A stretch of 64,000 bases of DNA from Herbidospora solisilvae (lineage in GTDB: Bacteria > Actinomycetota > Actinomycetes > Streptosporangiales > Streptosporangiaceae), in NCBI RefSeq assembly GCF_009901565.1, contig NZ_WXEW01000002.1, forward strand, positions 310,001 through 374,000, read 5' to 3'. The notes below the pieces were generated by a model. That model worked only from the letters and a program-made list of their open reading frames with translations, was not told the origin of the DNA and did no database searches. Below are positions 52,301 to 59,529 of this stretch, piece by piece. Made by a program: the position numbers and the translations under genes. The first letter of the stretch is position 1. Every line of letters begins with the position of its first letter.

Positions 52301-52729
52301 AAGTCGTTCCGCGTCGTGCCGCCCGTCGCCCCCGGCACCAACGTGGCGGTCGGCAAGACCACGACGGCCTCGACCTTCCAGGCGACCGGCGACGGCGGCC
52401 CCTTCAACGCCGCCCGGGCCACCGACGGCAGCTACACCTCCCGCTGGGCCAGCGAGTGGGCCGACCCGCAGTGGATCCAGGTCGACCTGGGCTCCAACCA
52501 GGCGGTGAAGCACGTGCAACTGGCCTGGGAGGGCGCGTTCGGCACGTCCTACCGCGTCCTGACCAGCACCAACGGCACGACGTGGACCGAGTCCTACGCG
52601 ACGACGACGGGCGACGGCGGCTTCGACAGCCTGAACCTGACGGCGACGGCCCGATACGTCCGCGTCGAGATGACCCAGCGCGGCACACCGTGGGGTTATT
52701 CGCTCTGGGAGTTCGGCGTCTACGTGTAA
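49340..52729 (+). CDS. Secreted multidomain protein: CBM32-CBM32-GH16-like-clan GH-A-CBM32
   Basis: A 1,129-residue exported protein. The signal peptide (1-28) is followed by two F5/8C (CBM32) domains (about 30-155 and 165-298) and a GH16-like jelly roll (about 310-575). Next come a (beta/alpha)8 clan GH-A domain (about 590-900), an Ig-like segment (about 905-990) and a third CBM32 (995-1129). In the GH16 part the active-site motif is GETDIMT, with Glu440 and Asp442 kept but the acid/base Glu replaced by Thr445. The GH-A domain keeps Glu712 (VGNEV) and Glu805 (VTEAG) as acid/base and nucleophile candidates. It probably degrades a beta-glucan or related polymer. Confidence 0.88.
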   Translation: MSRLGLFIATLVALVASGLAVTSPAAAADPPISQGKPATASSSEGGAFGPAAAFDGDLTTRWASDFSDPQWIQADLGSTQQISQVVLHWEAAYGRSFAIQTSTNGTTWTDVYTTTTGTGGVQTLDVTGSGRYVRLYGTQRGTGYGYSLWEFQVFGPGGGTGGPGGACGTANVAQGKTATASSIENAGTPASAAFDGSATTRWSSAYSDPQWVQVDLGSSLPVCKVVLTWEGAYATAYKIQSSVNGTTWTDLHSTTTGAGGTQTIDVSGTGRYIRMHGTARNSGWGYSLWEMAVYSGDGGTQEPEQPGDWTEVWRDDFAGGSGTSPSAANWLLRTGTSYPGGAANWGTGEVETMSASTANVSLNGQGFLEIRALRDGAGNWTSGRVETQRTDFAPQPGQMLRFSARLKQPDVANALGYWPGFRATGAAYRGTYTNWPGVGETDIMTNVNGRSQLAQTLHCGTAPGGVCNEYDGRTSGFASCTGCQTGYHEYTQIIDRTKTDEEIRFYLDGRQTWVVRESQVGVAAWQAAVHHGFYLRFDLAIGGSLPNALAGQTTPTAATTPGGVLSVDWVQVARQTGATPAAMTDPPTPAGPSVVRVTGTQGNWQLQVNGQPWEVKGLTYGPPQGAGDGYMRDLKNMGVNTIRIWGVDDNTPALLDKAAQHGIKVIVGHWLNQGADYVNDTAYKTAVKAEIVARVNALKGRQGVLMWDVGNEVILTMQDHGLPAATVEARRVAYAQFVNEVAVAIKAADPNHPVTSTDAYTFAWTYYKAHSPALDLLAVNSYGAIHTVHTDWINGGYTKPYIVTEAGPDGEWEVPNDVNGVPTEPTDLQKRDMYTASYNAIHNHTGVALGATQFHYGLENDFGGVWLNTLTGGWRRHGYHSLKRAYTGTASANTPPEINSMTVQNQTAVPAGSQFVVETGVTDPNGDLIRYNLMFSNKHVNGNRGFDHVRFTETAPGRFSVTAPQAMGVWKVYVYAYDGHGNVGIETKSFRVVPPVAPGTNVAVGKTTTASTFQATGDGGPFNAARATDGSYTSRWASEWADPQWIQVDLGSNQAVKHVQLAWEGAFGTSYRVLTSTNGTTWTESYATTTGDGGFDSLNLTATARYVRVEMTQRGTPWGYSLWEFGVYV

Positions 52730-52732
52730 GCG

Positions 52733-52806
52733 GCGGGTTCGCCCGGTCTCGGGGCCGGGCGAACCCGCGATGAAGGAAACCGCCGGTTCGACATCCGGCG
52801 GTTTCC
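52733..52806 (+). terminator. Two tandem hairpins after the glycosidase gene
   Basis: The first hairpin (52733-52768) pairs GCGGGTTCGCCCGG with CCGGGCGAACCCGC around 8 bases. The second (52775-52806) pairs GGAAACCGCCGG with CCGGCGGTTTCC around 8 bases. Neither has a T-run. Together they probably end transcription of the glycosidase. Confidence 0.75.
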
Positions 52807-53047
52807 GCCGTTCCCGGCCGAGGCTCCACCGAAGCCGCGAGCGGGACGATATGCCGAGATATCGGGCGGACGCCCGAATGTCGCCTTCTCTGCGGCCCCG
52901 TGCTGCGTCAAATGCCTTTCCGTTACGGCTTCGCCCACCCCCGCACCGCCCGCCGCCCGGGGCGGGCCCCCGTGAGCGGCGCCGGCCGGCCGCGCGCCGG
53001 ACCGCCGCGACGAGTCGTCTCGGGCGTCCCTCTCGACGCCGGACGTC
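52807..53047. other. Intergenic region, no feature recognised
   Basis: After the tandem hairpins, about 240 bp hold no convincing reading frame, repeat or promoter on either strand. The next gene ends here from the minus strand. Confidence 0.6.
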
Positions 53048-53605
53048 TCATGACGTGGCCGGCCGCACCCGCCTCAGCCCCACGGCCACGGCGAGCATGG
53101 TCACGCCGTGCCACAACCCGCCCGTGTAGCTCCCGTGGGCGCTCACCGGCACCCAGACCGCCAGGGCCACCCCCAGCGTGGTCGTCATGACCTCGCTCGT
53201 CGCGATCAGCGCCGCCGTCCACCGGGGGAACACCCCCGCCCGCCAGGTGGCGACGCCGAACACCGCCAGCCCGGCGCAGAACACCAGCGGACCGACCGGG
53301 AACGACAGAAACGTCAGCGCCTCGGTGCCGAGCACCAGCCCCACGTTCCCGGCGATGGCGACCGCCGCCCCCGTCACGATGAGGGCGAGCCCGGCGAGGC
53401 CGCCGCGTCCGGTCCGGTCGCGCTGCGCCAGGTGCACCCCAAGTAGCGTCACGGTCAGCAGCGTCCACGGCACCAGGACCAGGGCGTCGCGGAAGTCCGC
53501 CGGTTCGGGCCGGACCACCGACTCGGCCCCCAGACCGAACCAGCCGAGCGCGCTCACCGCTCCCGCCACGGCGAACGGGGTGAGCTTCTCGGAGGACGAC
53601 GTCAT
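53048..53605 (-). CDS. Integral membrane protein of unknown function
   Basis: A 185-residue protein with five to six hydrophobic segments (about 10-28, 42-60, 70-88, 92-112, 128-148 and 158-176). One loop reads GVFPRWTAALIATSEVMTTT, and the C-terminus is LRRVRPATS. I recognise no named family. It is divergent from a histidine kinase gene, with about 165 bp between them that include the palindrome CCGGGACGTCCCGG. Confidence 0.75.
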   Translation of the reverse strand: MTSSSEKLTPFAVAGAVSALGWFGLGAESVVRPEPADFRDALVLVPWTLLTVTLLGVHLAQRDRTGRGGLAGLALIVTGAAVAIAGNVGLVLGTEALTFLSFPVGPLVFCAGLAVFGVATWRAGVFPRWTAALIATSEVMTTTLGVALAVWVPVSAHGSYTGGLWHGVTMLAVAVGLRRVRPATS

Positions 53606-53741
53606 GCCCCCTGCCCGAAGGAGGGGGCCGGTGTTCCGCCGGAGAGGGGTCTCGTCGTCATGGGCCCACCCTGGGGCGCCCCGGCGAGCCCGCGCATGAG
53701 TCCCTGATCACGTCTGACCCGGGACTTCTCGTCCCATGACG

Positions 53742-53755
53742 CCGGGACGTCCCGG
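53742..53755. promoter_or_regulatory. 14-bp palindrome before the histidine kinase operon
   Basis: CCGGGACGTCCCGG is a perfect palindrome 17 bp upstream of the kinase ATG. A partial GGGAC...GTCCC pair lies at about 53720-53735. It is a candidate operator for the NarL-type regulator encoded downstream. Confidence 0.45.
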
Positions 53756-53772
53756 ATGCGACGATGTGCCGG

Positions 53773-55740
53773 ATGAACAGCAGGAACAGCAGGAACAGAC
53801 GCATCCTGGGCGATTCGGGGTTCGCGGTCGCCGGGCTGATCCTGCTGTTCGTGGCGGGGGCGCTCGCCGTCGAACCCACGCTGCGGGAGCTGGGGGTGGC
53901 GGGGTTCGTCGAGCGGTTCGACGCGTTCCGGGCGGTCACGGCGGTCGCGTTCGGGGTGCCGGGGGCGTTCGTGGTCACCCGCAGGCCCGAGCTGCGGGTC
54001 GGGTGGCTGCTGCTGGCGGTCGGGTTCGCGCAGGGGTTCTCGCTGGCCGCCGGCGTCTACGGGCTCGTCGGGATCAACGACCGGGCGCTGCCGTTCGACG
54101 ACGAGCTGATGTGGGTGTCGAACTGGTTGTGGGTGCCGCCCTACCTGGCCGTGCCGACGCTGTTCCCGCTGTTCCTGCCCGACGGGCGGCTGCCCTCGCG
54201 CCGCTGGTGGCCGGTGGCGGCGCTGGCGGTGGCCGCCATGGTCGCCGGCACGCTGGGCTGGGCGCTGCTCCCGGCGCGCGACGTCGACGTGCCGCACCTG
54301 TTCCCGCCCGGCTACACGGGGATCGTGCCGCCGTTCGGGCAACTGTCGCCGGTGCTCGGGACGGCCGGGCAGGTGCTCGGGCTAGCCGCCGCCGTGGCCG
54401 CGATCGGGTCGCTCGTCTGGCGTTACCGGCGGGCGTCGGGGGAGGTCAGGCGGCAGGTGCAGTGGGTGCTGGCGGGTGGTCTGCTGACGCTCGCGGTGGT
54501 CGCGGCGGCCGCGCCGCCGGTGCTGGACAGCCCCGCGCTGATCGTCCTCGCGCCGGTCCCGCTGCCGGTGGCGCTCGCCGTCGCGGTCCTGCGGCACCGG
54601 CTGTGGGACATCGACCTGCTGCTGGCCCGCACGCTCAGCGTCGCCGCCCTGGTGGTGACCCTCGTGGTGGTGTACGCCGCCGCCGCCCTCCTGCTCGGCA
54701 ACCTCTCCCCGCTGGCCCTGGCCGCGGCGGCGGTGCTGGCGCATCCGGCGTACACGAGCATCCACCGGCGGGCCAACCAGGTGGTCTTCGGCGAGCGCGA
54801 CGACCCGGTGGCCGCCCTGCGCCGGCTCGGCGACCGGCTGGCGGGCGCCGGGCACCCCTCCGAGCTGCTCGGACAGGTCACCGAGTCGCTGGGGCGGGCG
54901 CTGCGGGTCCGGTATGTCGCGGTCGAGGAGGACGGCGTGGTCGTCGCGGCCTGGGGGGAGCCCGGCGGACCGCTCGAACGGGTCCCGCTGCGGCACCGGG
55001 GCGCGGAGACCGGCACGCTCGTGGTCGGCGAGCCGTTGCGCCGCCGCGACCGGACGGTGCTGGCCGAGCTCGCGCCGCACATCGCGGTGACCGTGCGGGC
55101 CCACCGCCTGGCCGCCGACCTCGAACGGTCGCACCGGCGGCTGCTGGCGGCCCGCGAGGAGGAGCGCGCCCGCCTCATGCACGAGCTCCACGACGGCGTC
55201 GGCCCCACCCTGGCCGCCCTGGCGTTCCAGGCCGACCGGGGCCGCCGCCAGGTCCCCGAGGCGGCGGAGCTGCTGGCCGGGCTGGCGACCCAGATCAGGG
55301 CGACCGTGGTGAACGTCCGGGCGATCGTCAACGACCTGCGCCCGCCGCCCCTCGACGACCTCGGGCTGACCGGCGCGCTGGAGGAACTGGCCGGGCGGTT
55401 CGCCGGCGGGCTGGCCGTCGTCGTGCGGACGGGGAGCACGCCGCCGGTGCTGCCGGCCGCCGTCGAACTGGCCGCCTACCGGATCGCCGCGGAGGCGCTG
55501 AACAACGCCGCCCGCCATTCGGGCGCGTCGTGCTGCGCCATCGAGCTGGACGTCTGCGAAGGTGGCTTGCGACTCCGGATCGACGACGACGGCTCCGGAC
55601 TGCCCGAGCCGGTGCGGCCCGGGGTCGGGCTGTCGTCGATGCGCCGCCGCGCCACCGACCTCGGCGGCACGTTCGACCTGGTCACCGAGCCCGGTGGCGG
55701 CACGTCCGTCCGCGTCGTCCTGCCCTGGGGGGAGCGATGA
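53773..55740 (+). CDS. Sensor histidine kinase, NarL-partner type
   Basis: A 655-residue kinase. The N-terminal half has about eight to ten transmembrane helices (residues 12-335), including the conserved cytoplasmic VAVLRHRLWDIDLLLARTLS element. A GAF-like region (about 345-455) follows. The HisKA_3 phospho-acceptor is in LMHELHDGVGPTLAALAFQ. The ATPase domain has AAEALNNAARHSGAS (N-box), IDDDGSGLP and GVGLSSMRRRATDLGG. ATG 53773 is used; GTG 53764 adds three residues. The stop overlaps the regulator start by 4 bases. Confidence 0.9.
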   Translation: MNSRNSRNRRILGDSGFAVAGLILLFVAGALAVEPTLRELGVAGFVERFDAFRAVTAVAFGVPGAFVVTRRPELRVGWLLLAVGFAQGFSLAAGVYGLVGINDRALPFDDELMWVSNWLWVPPYLAVPTLFPLFLPDGRLPSRRWWPVAALAVAAMVAGTLGWALLPARDVDVPHLFPPGYTGIVPPFGQLSPVLGTAGQVLGLAAAVAAIGSLVWRYRRASGEVRRQVQWVLAGGLLTLAVVAAAAPPVLDSPALIVLAPVPLPVALAVAVLRHRLWDIDLLLARTLSVAALVVTLVVVYAAAALLLGNLSPLALAAAAVLAHPAYTSIHRRANQVVFGERDDPVAALRRLGDRLAGAGHPSELLGQVTESLGRALRVRYVAVEEDGVVVAAWGEPGGPLERVPLRHRGAETGTLVVGEPLRRRDRTVLAELAPHIAVTVRAHRLAADLERSHRRLLAAREEERARLMHELHDGVGPTLAALAFQADRGRRQVPEAAELLAGLATQIRATVVNVRAIVNDLRPPPLDDLGLTGALEELAGRFAGGLAVVVRTGSTPPVLPAAVELAAYRIAAEALNNAARHSGASCCAIELDVCEGGLRLRIDDDGSGLPEPVRPGVGLSSMRRRATDLGGTFDLVTEPGGGTSVRVVLPWGER

Positions 55741-56369
55741 AGGTCCTCGTCGTCGAAGACCACCCGATGTTCGCCGACGGCCTGGTCGCCCTGCTCGGCG
55801 ACCTCGACGGCGTGGAGGTCGCCGGGCACGCCGCGACGGGAGAGCACGCCGTCGAGTTAGCCCGCGAGACCCGGCCCGACGTCGTGCTGATGGACCTGCA
55901 CCTGCCCGGCATGAGCGGGATCGAGGCGACCCGCGTCATTGTGGCGGAGCTGCCCGGCGTGGCGGTGCTCGCCCTGACGATGCTCGGCGACGACACCACC
56001 ATCCACGACATGGTCCGGGCCGGGGCGCGCGGCTACCTGCTGAAGGAGGCCACCCCCGAGGAGATCGCCCGCTCGGTCGCCGCGGTCGCCGCCGGGCAGG
56101 TCGTGTTCGGCCACGGTGCCGGAACCCGCGTGCTGGCCGCGCTTTCGAAGCCATCGAAAAGGTCAAGGCCGTTCCCGGAATTGACCGAACGCGAATCGGA
56201 GGTGCTCACCCTCCTCGCGCGCGGGCTGACGAACCACGCCATCGCCAGAAAGCTCGTCCTCAGCGAGAAAACCGTCAGAAATCACGTCTCCAACATCTTC
56301 ACAAAACTCGGCGTGACCGACCGCGCGGCGGCCGTTGCCCGAGCTAGAGACGCCGGTATGGGGGAATGA
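55737..56369 (+). CDS. NarL/LuxR-family response regulator
   Basis: A 210-residue regulator. The receiver domain has VVEDHP, phospho-acceptor Asp in [16 protein letters not shown], Thr in [10 protein letters not shown] and Lys in [11 protein letters not shown]. The LuxR HTH is [45 protein letters not shown]. It is co-translated with the upstream kinase (ATGA overlap). The palindrome at 53742 is a candidate target. Codon use in its last third is slightly less GC-rich than its neighbours. Confidence 0.93.
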   Translation: MKVLVVEDHPMFADGLVALLGDLDGVEVAGHAATGEHAVELARETRPDVVLMDLHLPGMSGIEATRVIVAELPGVAVLALTMLGDDTTIHDMVRAGARGYLLKEATPEEIARSVAAVAAGQVVFGHGAGTRVLAALSKPSKRSRPFPELTERESEVLTLLARGLTNHAIARKLVLSEKTVRNHVSNIFTKLGVTDRAAAVARARDAGMGE

Positions 56370-56398
56370 GGGTGATTCCTCCGGGTAACGCTCCGAGT

Positions 56399-57928
56399 AT
56401 GAACGTTCTCGGCATCGACATCGGCGGCTCCGGAATCAAGGGCGCGCCCGTTGACACGAAAACGGGCGAACTCACGGCGGAGCGCCACCGAATTCCGACC
56501 CCGCAGCCGGCAACGCCGAAGGCGATCGCGGAGGTCGTGGCCAAACTCGTCGACCACTTCGAGTGGACCGGGCCGGTCGGCATCACGTTCCCCGGAGTGG
56601 TGGTCGACGGAGAGATCCGGACCGCCGCGAACGTCGACAAGTCGTGGATCGGCGTCAACGCCAACAAGCTGTTCGGCAGGAACCTCGACAGCGTCATGGT
56701 CATCAACGACGCCGACGCCGCCGGTCTGGCGGAGATGGCCTTCGGCGCGGGCAAGAACAACCAGGGCGTCGTCCTGGTCCTCACCATCGGCACCGGCATC
56801 GGCAGCGCCCTCTTCGTGGGCGGCAAGCTGGTGCCCAACACCGAGTTCGGCCATCTCGAGCTCAAAGGTAAGGAAGCCGAGTCGAGGGCGTCCGACGCCG
56901 CCCGCGACAAACGCGACATGTCATGGCAGAAATTCGCGAAGCGCATCGGTCAGTACCTGCGCCACATGGAAATGCTCTTCACTCCCGCCCTGATGGTCAT
57001 CGGGGGCGGCATCAGCAAGAAGAGCGACAAGTACCTGCCCATGGTCGACCTGCGCACCCCGGTCGTCCCGGCCATGCTCCTGAACGAGGCCGGCATCGTC
57101 GGCGCGGCCCTGGCCGCCGAGGAGACCATGGCCCCGAAGCCGCGCACCACCACCCGCCGCACCACGTCGCGCCGCACCACCACGACCGCGGCGAAGCCCC
57201 GCGTCGCCCGCGCCACCACGGGCGCGACTCGCAGCGCCGCCCGCAGGTCCGCCGCGACCACCCCGAACCGCGGCACGTCGTCCCGGTCCGGCACCACGAC
57301 CTCCCGCCGAGCCGCCACATCCGGCACGTCGAGAAGCCGCACGACCGGCACCTCCCGCACGGGCACGACCCGAGCGACCGGCGCTTCCCGCTCGACGGGC
57401 ACCTCTCGCACCGGCACTTCCCGCGCGACGGGCACCTCTCGCACCGGCACTTCCCGTGCGAGCGGCACCTCTCGCACCGGCACTTCCCGCACGACCGGCG
57501 CCTCTCGCACGGGCACCTCAGGGACCACCACGTCGCGCGCGACCACCGGCCGTTCGACGACAGGGCGGGCGACCGCAGGTGCGGCCAGGACCTCGCGCAC
57601 TCCCGTCGCACGCTCGACCGGGAGCTCGCGGACGTCCACGCCGCGTTCCGGCACGACCTCCCGCACCTCCACGACGCGCTCGAACGGCACGTCGTCCGGC
57701 CGCTCGAACGGAACCTCGGCCAGCCGCTCGACCTCGGGCCGCTCGACTCCGGCCGCGCGGACGTCGCGGTCGGCCGGCTCCGCCCGGAACTCGGCCGGCC
57801 GCTCGAACGGCACTCCGGCGACCGGTTCGCAGTCGGCCGCGCGCCGCACCGCGAGCTCCGCCGGGGGCACCACACGCCGGTCGGCGACGCCGAAGCGGGC
57901 GTCCGGGTCGCGCCGGACGAGGGGCTGA
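56399..57928 (+). CDS. ppgK: Polyphosphate glucokinase with long repetitive basic C-terminal tail
   Basis: A 509-residue protein. Residues 1-240 are a complete ROK-type polyphosphate glucokinase: [41 protein letters not shown] with the catalytic Asp, [15 protein letters not shown] and [15 protein letters not shown]. It phosphorylates glucose with polyphosphate or ATP. The remaining 260 residues are almost only Thr, Ser, Arg, Gly and Ala, with a 33-bp tandem repeat ([11 protein letters not shown]-like). Usual family length is about 250-270. ATG 56399 gives the standard [10 protein letters not shown] start; ATG 56366 overlaps the previous stop and is an alternative. Confidence 0.9.
   Translation: MNVLGIDIGGSGIKGAPVDTKTGELTAERHRIPTPQPATPKAIAEVVAKLVDHFEWTGPVGITFPGVVVDGEIRTAANVDKSWIGVNANKLFGRNLDSVMVINDADAAGLAEMAFGAGKNNQGVVLVLTIGTGIGSALFVGGKLVPNTEFGHLELKGKEAESRASDAARDKRDMSWQKFAKRIGQYLRHMEMLFTPALMVIGGGISKKSDKYLPMVDLRTPVVPAMLLNEAGIVGAALAAEETMAPKPRTTTRRTTSRRTTTTAAKPRVARATTGATRSAARRSAATTPNRGTSSRSGTTTSRRAATSGTSRSRTTGTSRTGTTRATGASRSTGTSRTGTSRATGTSRTGTSRASGTSRTGTSRTTGASRTGTSGTTTSRATTGRSTTGRATAGAARTSRTPVARSTGSSRTSTPRSGTTSRTSTTRSNGTSSGRSNGTSASRSTSGRSTPAARTSRSAGSARNSAGRSNGTPATGSQSAARRTASSAGGTTRRSATPKRASGSRRTRG
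57395..57526 (+). repeat. 33-bp tandem repeats in the ppgK tail
   Basis: Four units start at 57395, 57428, 57461 and 57494. The first two differ at only a few bases and each encodes an 11-residue [11 protein letters not shown]-type unit. Looser versions of the same codons extend on both sides. Confidence 0.8.
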
Positions 57929-57931
57929 TCC

Positions 57932-57966
57932 GGGGCCCCGGCCAGATGGAGCCGGCCGGGCCCTTA
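57932..57966 (+). terminator. Terminator-like hairpin after ppgK
   Basis: GGGCCCCGGCC and CCGGCCGGGCCC pair around AGATGGAG, followed by TTATT. It begins just after the ppgK stop codon and precedes the converging lipid-kinase gene. Confidence 0.65.
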
Positions 57967-58028
57967 TTACGTGAGGTGACAGCACCGGGGGTGCTGACCT
58001 GGAGGCCAGGCAGCACCCCGCAGGGTCG

Positions 58029-58928
58029 TCACGCGCTCTTCGCGTAGGGCGCCGCCTCCGGCACGCAGAAGGTGATCGCCTTCGGCACGACCTTGACCTT
58101 GAGCTTGTCGGCCCGCCCGCGGGCGCCGCCGTCCATCTCGTACGTCGTCGGCTCCGCGAACCGGACCGTCACCTTGCGCGCCCGGGTGATGCGCAGGAAC
58201 GGCGACTCGTCCGACCGTCCGGTCGACATCTGGCCGAGGGTGCGCGCCCACTCGATCGGCCCCTTGGCCGTGGACACGCCGACCTCCAGCCACCCGTCGT
58301 CGGGCTTGGCGTCGTCGAAGGCCTCGATGCCGCCCCCGACCGTGCCGACGTTCCCGAACAGCACGCAGGACGCGTCGCCCTCGAACCACCGTTCGCCGTC
58401 GAGGTCGATGGTCGTGGCGACCACGCTCGACCCGGCGTGCCGCAGGCCCGTCCACCAGTAGGCGAGCTTGCCCATGCGCTCCTTCAGGCCCCGGTCGGCG
58501 TCGGCGATCATCTCGGCGTCGAACCCGGCCCCGGCCATCACGGCGAAGTGCTCGCCGTTGAGCCGGCCCAGGTCGAGCCGTTCGCGCCGGCCGTGGAACC
58601 CGATCCGGACCGCCTCTTCGAGGTCGGCGGGCACGCCCAGGTTGTGGGCCAGGAGGTTGGCGGTGCCGGCGGGCACGACGGCCACCGCGGCCTTCGACCC
58701 GGCCAGCACGTCGACACAACGCTGCACGGTCCCGTCGCCGCCCCACACGAAGACCAGCTCGGCGCCCTTCTTGAGAGCGTCCTTGGCGGCCTTGGGGGCC
58801 TTCTTGCTCTTCGGCACCTCGTACCAGAGCAGCTCACCGTCATGGTGCTCGGCCAGCAGCGACCGGAGGCGGTCGAGACCCCCGCCGAGCGTCTTCTTCT
58901 GATGCGCGACAACAGCGATCGTCTTCAC
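58029..58928 (-). CDS. Diacylglycerol-kinase-family lipid kinase
   Basis: A 299-residue cytosolic or membrane-peripheral kinase of the DAGK catalytic family (DgkB/YegS/LCB5-like). The nucleotide motif is FVWGGDGTVQRCVDVLAGS, followed by VVPAGTANLLAHNLGVP and the C-terminal lobe GAGFDAEMIADADRGLKERMGKLAYW. It probably phosphorylates diacylglycerol or a related lipid. GTG 58928 is taken as start because VKTIAVVAHQKKTLGGG is the first conserved strand; upstream codons to 58961 look non-coding. Confidence 0.9.
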   Translation of the reverse strand: MKTIAVVAHQKKTLGGGLDRLRSLLAEHHDGELLWYEVPKSKKAPKAAKDALKKGAELVFVWGGDGTVQRCVDVLAGSKAAVAVVPAGTANLLAHNLGVPADLEEAVRIGFHGRRERLDLGRLNGEHFAVMAGAGFDAEMIADADRGLKERMGKLAYWWTGLRHAGSSVVATTIDLDGERWFEGDASCVLFGNVGTVGGGIEAFDDAKPDDGWLEVGVSTAKGPIEWARTLGQMSTGRSDESPFLRITRARKVTVRFAEPTTYEMDGGARGRADKLKVKVVPKAITFCVPEAAPYAKSA

Positions 58929-59037
58929 GCGCGCAGTGCTACCCGCCAAAGTGCCGCACATGCCCGGCCCTCCAACCCTTAATTCCTACTTGTATAGGTG
59001 GTATTGTTGTCGGCAACGACGAGGAAAGGAGACGACC

Positions 59038-59481
59038 ATGACCCATGCGACAGTCATCGATCTCATGGCTCGCCAGCGCGACACGGCCGGAGCCGACCCC
59101 GGCGAAGGCGCCGTGCTGGGCGTCATCCCCGTGCCGGAGACGGGCGCCTCCCTGGTCGTCGTCGGCTACCTGGTCGGCGACACGGGCAAGGTCCCCCGTC
59201 CCGCGCGCGAGATCGAGATCGACCGCGACAGCCGCACCGTCACCGCCGACGGCGCCGAGATCGACCTGACCTACCGGGAGTTCGAGCTGCTCGACTACCT
59301 GGCCGCCGCCCCGGGCCGCGTCTACAACCGCCGCCAGCTCCTGGCCGCCGTCTGGGACCGCTACGACGACGCCGGCGCCCGGACGGTCGACGTCCACATC
59401 CTGCGCCTGCGCCGCAAGCTGGGACGCCACGCCGGCCGGATCGTCACGGTGCGTAACGTGGGTTACAAGTACGCCGGGTAA
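59038..59481 (+). CDS. Receiver-less winged-helix regulator (OmpR/PhoB DNA-binding domain)
   Basis: A 147-residue protein. The N-terminal 60 residues are unlike a receiver domain (no phospho-Asp) and contain GAVLGVIPVPETGASLVVVGYLVG. The C-terminal half is a complete OmpR-type winged helix: LTYREFELLDYLAAAPGRVYNRRQLLAAVW, TVDVHILRLRRKLG, VTVRNVGYKY. AAAGGAG is well placed before the ATG. The upstream region has TATAGG and a GTTGTCGGCAAC stem. It belongs to the actinobacterial group of phosphorylation-independent single-domain winged-helix regulators; targets unknown. Confidence 0.88.
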   Translation: MTHATVIDLMARQRDTAGADPGEGAVLGVIPVPETGASLVVVGYLVGDTGKVPRPAREIEIDRDSRTVTADGAEIDLTYREFELLDYLAAAPGRVYNRRQLLAAVWDRYDDAGARTVDVHILRLRRKLGRHAGRIVTVRNVGYKYAG

Positions 59482-59529
59482 AAACCATTGGCTGGAGGGC
59501 CGGGCAAGCTGCCTATCCTTGAGGATGGG

